Shown here: in pieces, positions 53,338 to 62,182 of the stretch
How positions within the stretch are numbered: the stretch's first letter is position 1
Layout: each line of letters starts with the position of its first letter
From: Teichococcus aerophilus
Lineage (GTDB): Bacteria > Pseudomonadota > Alphaproteobacteria > Acetobacterales > Acetobacteraceae
Direction: 5' to 3'
DNA length: 64,000 nucleotides
Assembly (NCBI RefSeq): GCF_014490485.1
Contig: NZ_JACTVA010000007.1
Location: forward strand, 62,001 to 126,000
The notes under the pieces: generated by a model
Told to the model about the DNA's origin: nothing
The model's database searches: none
What the model saw: the letters and a program-made list of their open reading frames with translations, nothing else
Program-made: the position numbers and the translations under genes

Positions 53338-53998
53338 AGCCGCCGGGCGCGGCCAGGGTGGCCCGCAGATGCGCCGCCACCAGGTCCAGCGCCCGCTCCA
53401 GGCACCCCTTGAAGAAGTGGTCGGTCCCCGGGAACACCACGACCGGGTGATGCGCACCCCGGCCCCAGTCGAGCAGCGAGGGCAGGGGGGCCATGGTATC
53501 GTCCTGCCCATGCAGCAGCAGGGTGCGCCGGGGGATGGGCATGGCCTCGTAGTGCCGCCCGCCCGGCACCAGGCCGACCGGCAGGCCCATCAGCACCACG
53601 GCATCGGCGGGCGCCGCTTCCTCCAGCCGGCAGGCCAGGCGGGCATAGACATGCGCGCCAAAGGAAAATCCCACCAATGCCAACGGCATGCCGGGATGCC
53701 GCGCCCGCAGATGCGCGGCGACGGCCAGCGCGTCCTCCGCCTCGCCCACGCCGTCCGCGTAGGTGCCTTCGGAGCCATCGACGCCACGGAAGCTGGGCCG
53801 GACGGCGATCCACCCGGCCGCGCTCAGCCGGCGCGCCGTGCTGTGCGGCACGATGTGGCGCGGGCTGCCGCCCAGCAGCGGCTGCGGATGGCTGATCATC
53901 ACCACGCCCAGCGCCTCGCCCGGCGGGTCATTCACCGTCAGCTGGATCTGACCGGCCGGGCCGGGGATGAGGCTCTGCTGGGGGCGGGAGAGGGACAT
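53336..53998 (-). CDS. alpha/beta hydrolase, dienelactone-hydrolase-like small group
   Basis: A 220-aa hydrolase. It has MISHPQPLLGGSPRHIVPH near the start (oxyanion region), nucleophile elbow GFSFGAHVYA, acid in LLHGQDDTMAPL and histidine in PGTDHFFKG. This pattern is shared by the short predicted alpha/beta hydrolases (COG2945 type) that lack lid insertions. Start at 53998; the frame is open to 54130 upstream but with poor coding character. Substrate unknown. It lies 168 bases after pxpC on the same strand, and its stop overlaps the repeat element. Confidence 0.85.
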   Translation of the reverse strand: MSLSRPQQSLIPGPAGQIQLTVNDPPGEALGVVMISHPQPLLGGSPRHIVPHSTARRLSAAGWIAVRPSFRGVDGSEGTYADGVGEAEDALAVAAHLRARHPGMPLALVGFSFGAHVYARLACRLEEAAPADAVVLMGLPVGLVPGGRHYEAMPIPRRTLLLHGQDDTMAPLPSLLDWGRGAHHPVVVFPGTDHFFKGCLERALDLVAAHLRATLAAPGG

Positions 53999-54166
53999 GG
54001 GCCTGCATCGCTTCGAAAGGTGGCGCCTCGTCTGTTGCACACCCGGCATTCGGCGGAAATGCCGGGGGCTTCGCCAACAGCGCGTCCCGGCGCGGCAGAG
54101 CATACCACCGCACAGAATGGCAGCCGGCATGCCCTGGCGTTGGCGCGGCGGCGCAACCCGCGGCGA

Positions 54167-55117
54167 TCACGCCCCCATTTGCCGCAACCCCTCCAGATAG
54201 CGCCGCGACGCCGCATCCCGGCTACGGACGATTCCCACCGCCTCCTGCGCCGAGACGGCGCGGAACGCCACGCTCTGCCGGCTGCGGAGCTGCACGAAGC
54301 CGTCCAGGCTGGTGGAGACCACCGTCGCGATCTTCGGGTAGCCGCCCGTGCTCTGATGGTCCGCCAGCAGCACGGTCGGCACCGCGTCGCCGGAAACCTG
54401 GATGGAGCCGCGCGCGATGGGTTCGGACGGCATGTCCATCGCCGCGTTCGGGGGCAGGGCGGGGCCGCGCAGCCGCACGCCCATGCGGTCATAAGCCTCG
54501 CTGAGCGCATAGGGCTCGCGCAACAGGGTGGCGATCGTCTCCGGTGCGAAGAAGCGGTCCTGCGGGCCCAGCACCACCGGCACCTCGTTCGGCGGCCGGG
54601 CCCAGGCGGGCAGCGGGATACGCGCGGCCGGGCCGGCATGGCGGCGCGTCTCCGCCACGGTCAGGGTCTGCCCCGCCGCCAGCCGCCCGCCGCCCAGCCC
54701 GGTCGGGCCGTGGGTGGAGACGCTGCCCAGCCAGGGCGCCACCTGCAGCGCACCCGCGAAGGCCAGGTAGGTCCAGCAACCCCAGAAGCCGGGGCGGATG
54801 GCTAGCTCGGCGCCCGCGCGCACGGTCAATACGGTCCAGGCGCCGTGGCGGACGCCATCCAGCACCACCTGGAAGCCGCCGCCGGCCACGGCCAGCGTCA
54901 CCTCACCCTCCAGGCAGTTCAGCGTCAGCCCACCCGGCGAGATCTCGATGGCGGCGGCGTCCGGCGGGTTGCCCAGCGCGGCCTGCACGGCGGCGAAGCT
55001 GGCGCGGTCCATGGGGCCGGAAGTCGGCACGCCGAAGCGCATCATCCCGGCCCGGCCGGCATCCTGGAAGGTCACGTGCGGCCCGGCGGCCGTCACGGCG
55101 AACAGCGCGTCGCTCAT
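54167..55117 (-). CDS. pxpC: 5-oxoprolinase subunit PxpC
   Basis: A 316-aa subunit of the ATP-dependent prokaryotic 5-oxoprolinase. It matches the biotin-dependent-carboxyltransferase-like (AHS2) fold: TFQDAGRAGMMRFGVPTSGPMDR, AIEISPGGLTLN, VVLGPQDRFF, and LLADHQSTGGYPKIATVVS near the C-terminus. PxpABC convert 5-oxoproline to glutamate. The ATG overlaps the pxpB stop by four bases (ATGA). It is the last gene of the three-gene unit. Confidence 0.93.
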   Translation of the reverse strand: MSDALFAVTAAGPHVTFQDAGRAGMMRFGVPTSGPMDRASFAAVQAALGNPPDAAAIEISPGGLTLNCLEGEVTLAVAGGGFQVVLDGVRHGAWTVLTVRAGAELAIRPGFWGCWTYLAFAGALQVAPWLGSVSTHGPTGLGGGRLAAGQTLTVAETRRHAGPAARIPLPAWARPPNEVPVVLGPQDRFFAPETIATLLREPYALSEAYDRMGVRLRGPALPPNAAMDMPSEPIARGSIQVSGDAVPTVLLADHQSTGGYPKIATVVSTSLDGFVQLRSRQSVAFRAVSAQEAVGIVRSRDAASRRYLEGLRQMGA

Positions 55118-55818
55118 CGGGCGGCCTCCGCCTCGAAGGTGGCGCGGTCGATCCGGGTGAAGCGCGCCGTGTCGCCGACATCGAACAGGAACGGTCGGTC
55201 GCCCTCCCCACCATCGAGGATGCGGGTGGGGGAGCGGCCGATGATCCACCAGCCGGTCGGCATAACGAAGGTGGTGACCAGGCATTGCGGCCCGGCGATC
55301 AGCACGCTGCCCGCCGCCACGTCCCGCACCGGGGCGGTCTTGCGCGGCAGGCGGATCGGCTCCGGCACGCCGGCCAGGTAGGCGTAGCCGGGGGCGAAGC
55401 CGTACATGTAGACGCGGTAGTCGCCGGCCAGATGGGCCGCGATCACCGCCTCCGGCTCCATCCCGGCGGCCTCGGCCACGCGGGTCAGGTCGGGCGCCAG
55501 CTCGGCATCGTAGCAGACGCGCACCTCGCGCTCCCGCCCCGCGCGGGGCGCGTTGCCGGGGGCGGCGATCAGGTGGCGCAGCGCCGCCTCCACCACCGCG
55601 TGGTCGCTGACCAACGGGTCGAAACGGACCAGGATGTTCACATAGGCCGGCACCGCTTCCAGGAAGCCGGGCACGGAGCTGGGGGAGAGCGCGGCATCGA
55701 GGCGCAGCACCTCGTCATGCACCGCGTGGCCGATCGTATCGCCGAACTCCACCAGGATCGCGTGGTCCGCCACCGGGCGGAAGGCGGGGTAGGCCGCCGC
55801 CATCCCAGGCAGGGTCAC
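55114..55818 (-). CDS. pxpB: 5-oxoprolinase subunit PxpB
   Basis: A 234-aa subunit (AHS1/KipI-like). Conserved features are DHAILVEFGD, YVNILVRFDPL, DYRVYMYGFAPGYAYLAGVPE and AGSVLIAGPQCLVTTFVMPTGWWIIGRSP. Together with PxpA and PxpC it forms the 5-oxoprolinase that removes the damage metabolite pyroglutamate. The start overlaps the pxpA stop by four bases. Confidence 0.93.
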   Translation of the reverse strand: MTLPGMAAAYPAFRPVADHAILVEFGDTIGHAVHDEVLRLDAALSPSSVPGFLEAVPAYVNILVRFDPLVSDHAVVEAALRHLIAAPGNAPRAGREREVRVCYDAELAPDLTRVAEAAGMEPEAVIAAHLAGDYRVYMYGFAPGYAYLAGVPEPIRLPRKTAPVRDVAAGSVLIAGPQCLVTTFVMPTGWWIIGRSPTRILDGGEGDRPFLFDVGDTARFTRIDRATFEAEAAR

Positions 55819-56588
55819 GCCGCCGCGTCCAGGAACGGCGCCAGGGCGATGCCGGCATCGGTCAGCCGCTGCCGCACATGCCGCGCCATGGCGACGGCGC
55901 CCGCACTGTCCCCATGCACGCAGATGGATTGCGCCTCCAGCCGGATCGGCGCACCGTCGATCACCGGCATCATCCCGGTGGAGAGGAAATCCACCAGCCG
56001 CGCGGCGGCCTCTTCCGGATCGTGGATCATCGCGCCGGGCTTGCTGCGCGGCACCAGCTGGCCGTTGGAGAGGTAGCCGCGATCGGCGAAAATCTCGCTG
56101 AAGGTGGGCAGGCCGGCGTCGCGCCCGGCGCGGTCCAGCGCCGTGCCGGAAATCGCCAGCAGCGCCAGGCTGGGGGAGACCGCCTTCACCGCCCGCGCCA
56201 CCGCCGCGGCGACCTCCGGCTCCGCCGCCGCCCAGTTGCCCAGCGCGCCATGCGCCTTGACGTAGCGCACCGTGGCGCCGGCCAGCGCGGCGGCGCCCAT
56301 CAGCGTGCCGATCTGCGTGGCGACCAGCCGCTCTACCTCCCCGGTGGTGTGCGGGATCAGCCGCCGGCCGAAGCCCTCGCGGTCGGCGAAGCCGGGATGC
56401 GCGCCGGCCACCACGCCCTGTTCCCGCGCCAGCGTCAGGGTCTGGAACATCGTCTCCGGGTCGCTCGCATGGGCGCCGCAGGCGATGTTGGCGCTGGTGA
56501 CGATGCGCAGGATGGCGTCGTCATCCCCCATGCGCCACGGGCCATAGCTTTCGCCAAGGTCGGAGTTGAGATCGATCGTCCGCGCCAT
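55815..56588 (-). CDS. pxpA: 5-oxoprolinase subunit PxpA (LamB/YcsF family)
   Basis: A 257-aa subunit with the family start DLNSDLGESYGPWRMGDDDAIL, then TSANIACGAHASDPETM, GAHPGFADREGFGRR, VKAHGALGN and the end motif SICVHGDSAGAVAMA. It is the first gene of pxpABC, with GGTGGA ahead of the ATG at 56588. The 246 bases upstream contain a 16-bp tandem repeat. Confidence 0.95.
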   Translation of the reverse strand: MARTIDLNSDLGESYGPWRMGDDDAILRIVTSANIACGAHASDPETMFQTLTLAREQGVVAGAHPGFADREGFGRRLIPHTTGEVERLVATQIGTLMGAAALAGATVRYVKAHGALGNWAAAEPEVAAAVARAVKAVSPSLALLAISGTALDRAGRDAGLPTFSEIFADRGYLSNGQLVPRSKPGAMIHDPEEAAARLVDFLSTGMMPVIDGAPIRLEAQSICVHGDSAGAVAMARHVRQRLTDAGIALAPFLDAAA

Positions 56589-56691
56589 TCCACCGTTCCC
56601 TGCATCGTCGCGCTGAGCGCCCATGGCCGCATCATAGCCACGCCCCTGGCTCGCGCGACAGGGCGGGCGGCGGCCGGACACGCTGAAGCCG

Positions 56692-56732
56692 CCCCGCGCC
56701 ACTGCCACCCCGCGCCACTGCCACCCCGCGCC
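56692..56732. repeat. 16-bp tandem repeat
   Basis: Two exact copies of CCCCGCGCCACTGCCA plus a further CCCCGCGCC, about 2.6 units, lie between pxpA and the DksA-like gene, roughly 104 bases upstream of pxpA. Confidence 0.85.
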
Positions 56733-56834
56733 TCCGCATGCGCACCCAGGTGCTGGCGGCCAGGCCCGTGCTTGGAAGGCGCAACGCGGCGTCCCATCTC
56801 TCAGGGCTGAGAATCCCGGCAGGAGGGAGCGGCC

Positions 56835-57098
56835 ATGGCGAGCGGATGGGCCCCGGACGGGGCGGTGCAGGACCAGATCGACGACACCGTGACGGATGGC
56901 GTGCTGCGCGCCCGCGCCCGCATCCCGACCGGGGACGGCGAGATCCATTGCACCGAATGCGGCGAGGACATTCCGGAAGCCCGCCGCCGTGCCCTGCCAG
57001 GCGTCCGCACCTGCATCGCCTGCCAGTCCGAGCGGGACCGCCGCCCGGCGCAGTTCGGCTTCAACCGCCGGGGCAGCAAGGACAGCCAGCTGAAGTAG
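56835..57098 (+). CDS. small DksA/TraR-type zinc-finger protein
   Basis: An 87-aa protein of the TraR/YbiI group: helical N-terminus, zinc ligands Cys in CTECGED and CIACQSERD, basic C-terminus (FNRRGSKDSQLK). Such proteins may bind the RNA polymerase secondary channel like DksA, but the coiled-coil tip acidic residues are much reduced. GGAGGGAG precedes the ATG. It stands alone, divergent from pxpA. Confidence 0.88.
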   Translation: MASGWAPDGAVQDQIDDTVTDGVLRARARIPTGDGEIHCTECGEDIPEARRRALPGVRTCIACQSERDRRPAQFGFNRRGSKDSQLK

Positions 57099-57214
57099 CG
57101 GCGCCACAGGCCCCGGCCGGTAGCAGCCCGGGCGTGGCGGCACGGGGGATATAAGGCGCAACCATGCTGTGAACACGGCGTCTCCTCTGCAATCAGCGAG
57201 GAGACACCAGCATC

Positions 57215-58012
57215 ATGCATCTTGGCATCGAAGGCCGCGTGGCGGTCGTCACCGGCGGCGATTCCGGCATCGGACTGGCCACGGCGAAGCTTCTGCTGGA
57301 GGAGGGCGTGAAAATCGTCCTCACCGACAAGGAGCCGGAGGCTCTGCGCCAGGCCGCCGCCACCCTGAGCGGCGAGGTGATGCCCGTGGCCGCCGACCTG
57401 ACCAAGGCAGCGCAGGTGGACGCCCTGGCCGCCGAGGCGAAGGCCGCGTTCGGTCCGGTGGACATCCTCTACCACGCCGCCGGCATCACCGGCCCCACCG
57501 GCCTGTTCCATACCCTGACGGACAACGACTGGGCCAGCGCGCTGGAGACCGACTTCATGGCGGCAGTGCGGGTGGCGCGCGCCTTCATCCCTGGGATGGC
57601 CGAGCGGGGCTGGGGCCGGGTGGTGCTGACCGCATCGGAAGACGCGGTGCAACCCTATGTGGACGAGCTGCCCTACTGCGCGGCCAAGGCGGCGATCCTC
57701 AACCTCGCCAAGGGCCTGTCCAAGACCTACGCGAAGCAGGGCGTGCTGGTGAACACCGTCGCCCCCGCCTTCATCCACACGCCGATGACGGATGCGATGA
57801 TGCAGAAGCGCGCGGCGGAGAAGGGCGTCTCCTTCGACGAGGCCGTCCGCTCCTTCCTGGAGGAAGAGCGCCCGAACCTGGAACTGGCCCGGCGGGGCGA
57901 GCCGCAGGAAGTGGCCGCCGCCATCGCCTTCCTGTGCTCGGAGCGCGCCAGCTTCATCAACGGCGCCAATCTCCGCGTCGATGCCGGCTCGGTCGCCTCG
58001 GTCGGCACCTGA
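57215..58012 (+). CDS. short-chain dehydrogenase/reductase (SDR)
   Basis: A 265-aa classical SDR. The coenzyme motif is VTGGDSGIGLA, DLT and HAAGI follow, and the catalytic Ser-Tyr-Lys set is in LTASEDAVQPYVDELPYCAAKAA (YxxxK). The C-terminal RRGEPQEVAAAIAFLCSERASFINGANLRVDAG is typical. The Asp at the end of the second strand (VLTDKEPEA) suggests a preference for NAD(H). Substrate cannot be inferred; neighbours give no pathway. Confidence 0.92.
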   Translation: MHLGIEGRVAVVTGGDSGIGLATAKLLLEEGVKIVLTDKEPEALRQAAATLSGEVMPVAADLTKAAQVDALAAEAKAAFGPVDILYHAAGITGPTGLFHTLTDNDWASALETDFMAAVRVARAFIPGMAERGWGRVVLTASEDAVQPYVDELPYCAAKAAILNLAKGLSKTYAKQGVLVNTVAPAFIHTPMTDAMMQKRAAEKGVSFDEAVRSFLEEERPNLELARRGEPQEVAAAIAFLCSERASFINGANLRVDAGSVASVGT

Positions 58013-58089
58013 GGCGGAGCGGCGCTTTGGCCTGCGCGGTGGGTGGCGATCAGCGCTAGTATGCGGGCCTCGCTTCCGGGCAGGGCAGG

Positions 58090-58821
58090 GTGGGTTCGCG
58101 GCATCTCCTCACAGGCTTCATGGCGATCGGTCTTTGGGCGGCGGGCCCGGCCATGGCGGAGCCGGTCATCCCCCGTTCCGAATTGCCCGGTCTCGGCGGT
58201 GCCGGTGCGCGGCAGCCGGTGGATGCCAAGGCGGCACCCTGGCGCAGCCTGGGCCGGGTGCAGACGGAGCTGGGCAGCCGCTGTACCGGAGCGCTGATCG
58301 CGCCGGACCGGGTGCTGACGGCGGCGCATTGCCTGCTCTCGCCACGAGCCGGCGGGGTGGTGCAGCCCGGCTCCATCCACTTCCTGCTGGGCTATGCCGC
58401 CGGGCGCTACACGGCCCATGCCCGCGTCGCAGCCTTTCGGCTCGCGCCCGGCTATCAGCCCGCGTCACGCGGCCCCGCCAGCGCGGACTGGGCCATCCTG
58501 CACCTCGCTGCACCGCTGGCGGAGGCACCGCCCTTGCCCCTGGCGCCGGCCCGCGCAGCGGACACGCTTATGCTCGGCGGCTACCAGCAGGACCGGGCGG
58601 AAGTCATCCTGGCGGATACCGCCTGCCGGCTGCTGGGCCTGCGCCGAGGCCAGGACGGCCCGGTGCTGCTGCATGACTGCGCGGGTACCCGTGGCGCCAG
58701 CGGCGCGCCGCTGCTGCGGCGGGACCCTAACGGCGACTGGTCCGTCATCGGCATCGCCGTCGCGGCCATACGCGGGCAATCGGGCGGGCTGGGCATCCCG
58801 GCGCAGGCTATCCTGCCATGA
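58090..58821 (+). CDS. exported trypsin-like serine protease (S1)
   Basis: A 243-aa protein with a signal peptide (LLTGFMAIGLWAAGPAMA). Catalytic residues of the chymotrypsin fold are visible: His in VLTAAHCLLS, Asp in SADWAILHL and Ser in GTRGASGAPLLRR; cysteines at TGxRC and AHC could form a disulphide. I chose the GTG at 58090, which supplies the basic n-region; the ATG at 58120 would remove most of it. It is 140 bases upstream of the iron operon. Confidence 0.85.
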   Translation: MGSRHLLTGFMAIGLWAAGPAMAEPVIPRSELPGLGGAGARQPVDAKAAPWRSLGRVQTELGSRCTGALIAPDRVLTAAHCLLSPRAGGVVQPGSIHFLLGYAAGRYTAHARVAAFRLAPGYQPASRGPASADWAILHLAAPLAEAPPLPLAPARAADTLMLGGYQQDRAEVILADTACRLLGLRRGQDGPVLLHDCAGTRGASGAPLLRRDPNGDWSVIGIAVAAIRGQSGGLGIPAQAILP

Positions 58822-58858
58822 GCAGAGGCCGTATCCGCCATGCACTCCCCGCGTTATT

Positions 58859-58877
58859 GCGAATGATTCTCATATAA
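58859..58877. promoter_or_regulatory. candidate Fur-type box upstream of efeU
   Basis: GCGAATGATTCTCATATAA contains ATGA-TTC-TCAT and matches the 19-base Fur consensus at 11 positions, clustered in the centre. It is about 84 bases before the iron-permease start, a reasonable operator position. Confidence 0.55.
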
Positions 58878-58960
58878 GCTAGCGTGGAGACATCCCGCGC
58901 TGCCGGGGCGGAGCCAGAAGGGCCTCCGGCACCGGGCAGGCCCGGAAAGGTGGAACCCCC

Positions 58961-59782
58961 GTGCTGGCGACTTTCCTCATCACGCTTCGCGAAGGCCTAG
59001 AAGCCGCCCTGGTCGTCGGGCTGGTGGCCAGCCTGCTGCGCCGCCGCGGGCACGCCGAATGGCTGCCCCTGGTGTGGATCGGCGTCGCCAGTGCCGCGCT
59101 GATCTGCCTCGGGCTCGGCCTGGCGCTGGACCTGCTGAGTGTCGAGCTGCCGCAGCGTCAGCAGGAATTGTTCGAAGCCGTGGCCGGCCTGGTCGCCGCT
59201 GGCATGATGACCGCCATGGCGTTCTGGATGCGCCGCGCGGGAAGCAGCATGAAACAGCAGCTGGAAGGGCAGGTGGAGGAGGCGCTGGGCACCCGCTCCG
59301 GCCTCGCCTTGATTTTGCTGGTCTTCCTGGCCGTGGCGCGGGAGGGGCTGGAGTTGGTGTTCTTCCTGCTCGCCCTGGCGCAGCAGAGCACAGGCTGGCA
59401 GGTGCTCGGCTCCGCGCTCTCCGGCCTGCTGGCCGCCGCGCTGGTGGGCGTGGCCATCGCCTGGGGTGGGCTGCGGCTGAACCTGGCGCGCTTCTTCCGC
59501 TGGACCGGCGTGGTCGTGCTGCTGGCGGCGGCCGGCATCGCCGCCGGCTCCCTGCGCGCCCTGCATGAAGCCGGCTGGTGGAACAGGCTGCAGCAACTGG
59601 CCTTCGACCTCAGCCACATCCTGCCCGCCGACGGCATTCCCGGCGCCATCCTGGCCGGGCTGTTCGGCTATGTGGACCAACCAAGCGTGGGAGAGGTGCT
59701 GGTCTACGCGCTGTTCCTGCTGGCGACGCTGCCAGCCTTCCTGGTGCCTGCCCGCAAGCCGGCGGCGGCCGTGCGGGCATGA
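58961..59782 (+). CDS. efeU: high-affinity iron permease, FTR1/EfeU
   Basis: A 273-aa membrane protein with about seven helices and two REGLE iron-binding motifs (TLREGLEAALVV at the N-terminus and VAREGLELVFF at ~125). These are the defining FTR1 motifs for iron passage. The GTG at 58961 follows GGAAAGGTGGAA. Its stop overlaps the next ATG (ATGA). It imports iron delivered by the EfeO and EfeB partners downstream. Confidence 0.95.
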   Translation: MLATFLITLREGLEAALVVGLVASLLRRRGHAEWLPLVWIGVASAALICLGLGLALDLLSVELPQRQQELFEAVAGLVAAGMMTAMAFWMRRAGSSMKQQLEGQVEEALGTRSGLALILLVFLAVAREGLELVFFLLALAQQSTGWQVLGSALSGLLAAALVGVAIAWGGLRLNLARFFRWTGVVVLLAAAGIAAGSLRALHEAGWWNRLQQLAFDLSHILPADGIPGAILAGLFGYVDQPSVGEVLVYALFLLATLPAFLVPARKPAAAVRA

Positions 59783-60834
59783 CGCCGCTGGCCCTGCGGC
59801 GCACCATCCGCCTGGGCTACGCGACGGTGGCCGTGCTGGCACTGGGCGTCGGCGCGCTGGGCATTCTGAGTTGGCGGCAGCACCAGGCGGGCGGCGCCCG
59901 GGCCGATGCAGGCGATGCCGTCGCCGTCGCCATCACCGACCGTGGCTGCGAGCCGAACAGCCTGACCGTGCCGGCCGGCCGCGTGGCCTTCCGCATCCTC
60001 AACCGCAGCAGCCGCGTGCTGGAATGGGAGATCCTGGACGGCGTGATGGTGGTGGAGGAGCGGGAGAACATCGCCCCCGGCCTGCAACAGCGCCTCGTCG
60101 CCCGGCTGGCGGCGGGCGAATACGCCATCACCTGCGGCCTGCTGGGCAACCCGCGCGGCCGGCTGCGCGTCACCGCCGGGGCCGCCCCCGCCGCGCCGGA
60201 CTTGCGCGAGCTGATCGGCCCGATGGCGGAGTACAAGGTCTACCTCACGCTGCGTTCCGCCAGCCTCGCCGCCGCCACCGCGGCCTTGGTGGAGCAGACG
60301 CGGGCGGGGGGCGACGCGGAGCCGGCGCTCGCCGCCGCCCACGCCGCCTACCAGCGCATCCGCCCGGCCAGCCGCGTCATGCAGGCCGAACTGGATACGG
60401 CGCTGGATGGCCGCGCGCAGGATTTCGCCGCCGGCGCGCGGGACCCGGCCTTCACCGGCTTCCGCCGCCTGGCACTGGATGCCGCCGACGCCCACGCCCT
60501 GGCCGTGCGCCTGCAACAGGACGTCACCACCCTGCTGGCACGGCTGGAGGAGACGATGGTGCCGCCGGACCGCATGCTGGCCGGCGCGGCGCTGATGGTG
60601 CGGGAGGGCGCGGACACGGCCGACGACGCCCTGGCCGCCGCCATGCTGGAGGGCGCCGCGCGCGTGCTGACGCTGCTGGCGCCCCCCGCGCGGCGGCTGG
60701 ATGCAGCGGCCACCACGCGGGCGGAGGCCTTGCTGGCCGCCGCGCGGCAGGCGCCGGCCAGCCGCCGCCATGACGATTTCGTCGCGCTGGCTGAGGCGCT
60801 CTCCGCCCTGCGCGACACGCTCGGGCTGCGGTGA
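59779..60834 (+). CDS. efeO: EfeO-like protein: cupredoxin plus degenerate imelysin domain
   Basis: A 351-aa periplasmic, N-terminally anchored protein (hydrophobic segment ~12-30). Residues ~45-135 are the EfeO cupredoxin ([52 protein letters not shown]). From ~140 an imelysin/M75-like region follows ([14 protein letters not shown]...), but at the place of the GFHRIE metal motif it reads GFRRLALDA, so the HxxE pair is lost. The intact motif is in the downstream protein at 62183. It is coupled to efeU. Confidence 0.88.
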   Translation: MTPLALRRTIRLGYATVAVLALGVGALGILSWRQHQAGGARADAGDAVAVAITDRGCEPNSLTVPAGRVAFRILNRSSRVLEWEILDGVMVVEERENIAPGLQQRLVARLAAGEYAITCGLLGNPRGRLRVTAGAAPAAPDLRELIGPMAEYKVYLTLRSASLAAATAALVEQTRAGGDAEPALAAAHAAYQRIRPASRVMQAELDTALDGRAQDFAAGARDPAFTGFRRLALDAADAHALAVRLQQDVTTLLARLEETMVPPDRMLAGAALMVREGADTADDALAAAMLEGAARVLTLLAPPARRLDAAATTRAEALLAAARQAPASRRHDDFVALAEALSALRDTLGLR

Positions 60835-60845
60835 CGGGAGACGGC

Positions 60846-62147
60846 ATGACCGACAAGCCACGCAGCGGCGGCTGCCCCTTCCACCCCGGTACCGGCCCGG
60901 TCGCCGGGCGGCGCGGCCTGATGCTGGGCCTGGCCGGCGGCGGTGCGCTGCTGCTGCCCGCCCAGGCCAAGGCGCAGCCCGCGCCGGCGCCGCTGATGCA
61001 ATCGCCACCCGGGCGGGATGCCGGGGCGGCCGGCACGGCGCTGCCGTTCTATGGGCCGCACCAGCCGGGCATCCTCAACCCGCCGCCGGCCGCTGGCCTC
61101 GTCGCGGCCTTCGACGTGCTGGCCACGACGCCGGAGGAGCTACAACGGCTGTTCCGGCTGCTGACCGGCCGCATCGCCTTCCTGATGGCCGGCGGCACGC
61201 CGCCTGCGGCAGACCCGCGCTTCCCGCCGAACGATTCCGGCATCCTGGGCCCGGTGATCCTGCCGGACGGGTTGACGGTCACGCTCTCCGTCGGCGCCTC
61301 GATTTTCGATGAACGCTTCGGGCTGCAGGCGCTGCGGCCCCGCCAGCTGGTGGCCATGCCACGCTTCCCTAACGATGCGCCCGACCGGGACTGGATGCAT
61401 GGCGACCTGTTGCTGCAGATCTGCGCCAACACGCCCGCCGCCACGCTGCATGCCTTGCGGGATATCATCAAGCACATGCCCAGCCTGTTGCGGCTGCGCT
61501 GGAAGCTGGAAGGCTTCCTGCCCGCCGGGCTGGGCGATGCCAGCGCGGAGACGCCGCGCAACCTGCTGGGCTTCAAGGACGGCACCGCGAACCTGGACCC
61601 GGCCGACGCGACACTGATGGATGCGCTGGTCTGGGCCGGCCCGGCGCAGGGGGAACCCGCCTGGGCACAGGGCGGCAGCTACCAGGTGGTGCGCATCATC
61701 CGCAACTTCGTCGAGCGCTGGGACCGCACGCCGCTGCGGGAGCAGGAGCGCATCTTCGGAAGGCGGCGTGAAGACGGCGCACCGCTGGGCCGCAGTGCCG
61801 AGCACGAGGCTTTCGATTACGCCGATGACCCGGACGGACAGCGCATCGCGCTGGATGCGCATATCCGCCTGGCCAACCCCCGCACGGCGGAGAGCGCCAA
61901 CAGCCGCATCCTGCGCCGCCCGTTCAATTACAGCCGTGGCATCACCCGCGCCGGGCAACTGGACATGGGGCTGCTGTTCATCTGCTTCCAGGCGGACCTG
62001 CGGGCCGGCTTCGTCGCCGTGCAGGAGCGCCTGAACGGCGAGCCGCTGGAAGAGTACATCAAGCCCACCGGCGGCGGCTATTTCTTCGTCCTGCCAGGCG
62101 CCGCCGGGCCGGATGCCTATCTGGGCCAGGGATTGTTCCCCGCATGA
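60846..62147 (+). CDS. efeB: EfeB deferrochelatase / Dyp-type peroxidase
   Basis: A 433-aa exported haem enzyme. A Tat-type signal ([21 protein letters not shown]) precedes the mature domain; the Dyp signature GFKDGTANL is intact, and the proximal haem His lies in [12 protein letters not shown]. Reported roles are peroxidase activity and oxidising Fe(II) for the permease; removing iron from haem has been reported for E. coli EfeB. It starts 11 bases after efeO. Length is normal for EfeB. Confidence 0.93.
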   Translation: MTDKPRSGGCPFHPGTGPVAGRRGLMLGLAGGGALLLPAQAKAQPAPAPLMQSPPGRDAGAAGTALPFYGPHQPGILNPPPAAGLVAAFDVLATTPEELQRLFRLLTGRIAFLMAGGTPPAADPRFPPNDSGILGPVILPDGLTVTLSVGASIFDERFGLQALRPRQLVAMPRFPNDAPDRDWMHGDLLLQICANTPAATLHALRDIIKHMPSLLRLRWKLEGFLPAGLGDASAETPRNLLGFKDGTANLDPADATLMDALVWAGPAQGEPAWAQGGSYQVVRIIRNFVERWDRTPLREQERIFGRRREDGAPLGRSAEHEAFDYADDPDGQRIALDAHIRLANPRTAESANSRILRRPFNYSRGITRAGQLDMGLLFICFQADLRAGFVAVQERLNGEPLEEYIKPTGGGYFFVLPGAAGPDAYLGQGLFPA

Positions 62148-62182
62148 GGGCGCCCCAGGCCGTTCCCCGAAAGGATGCACCG

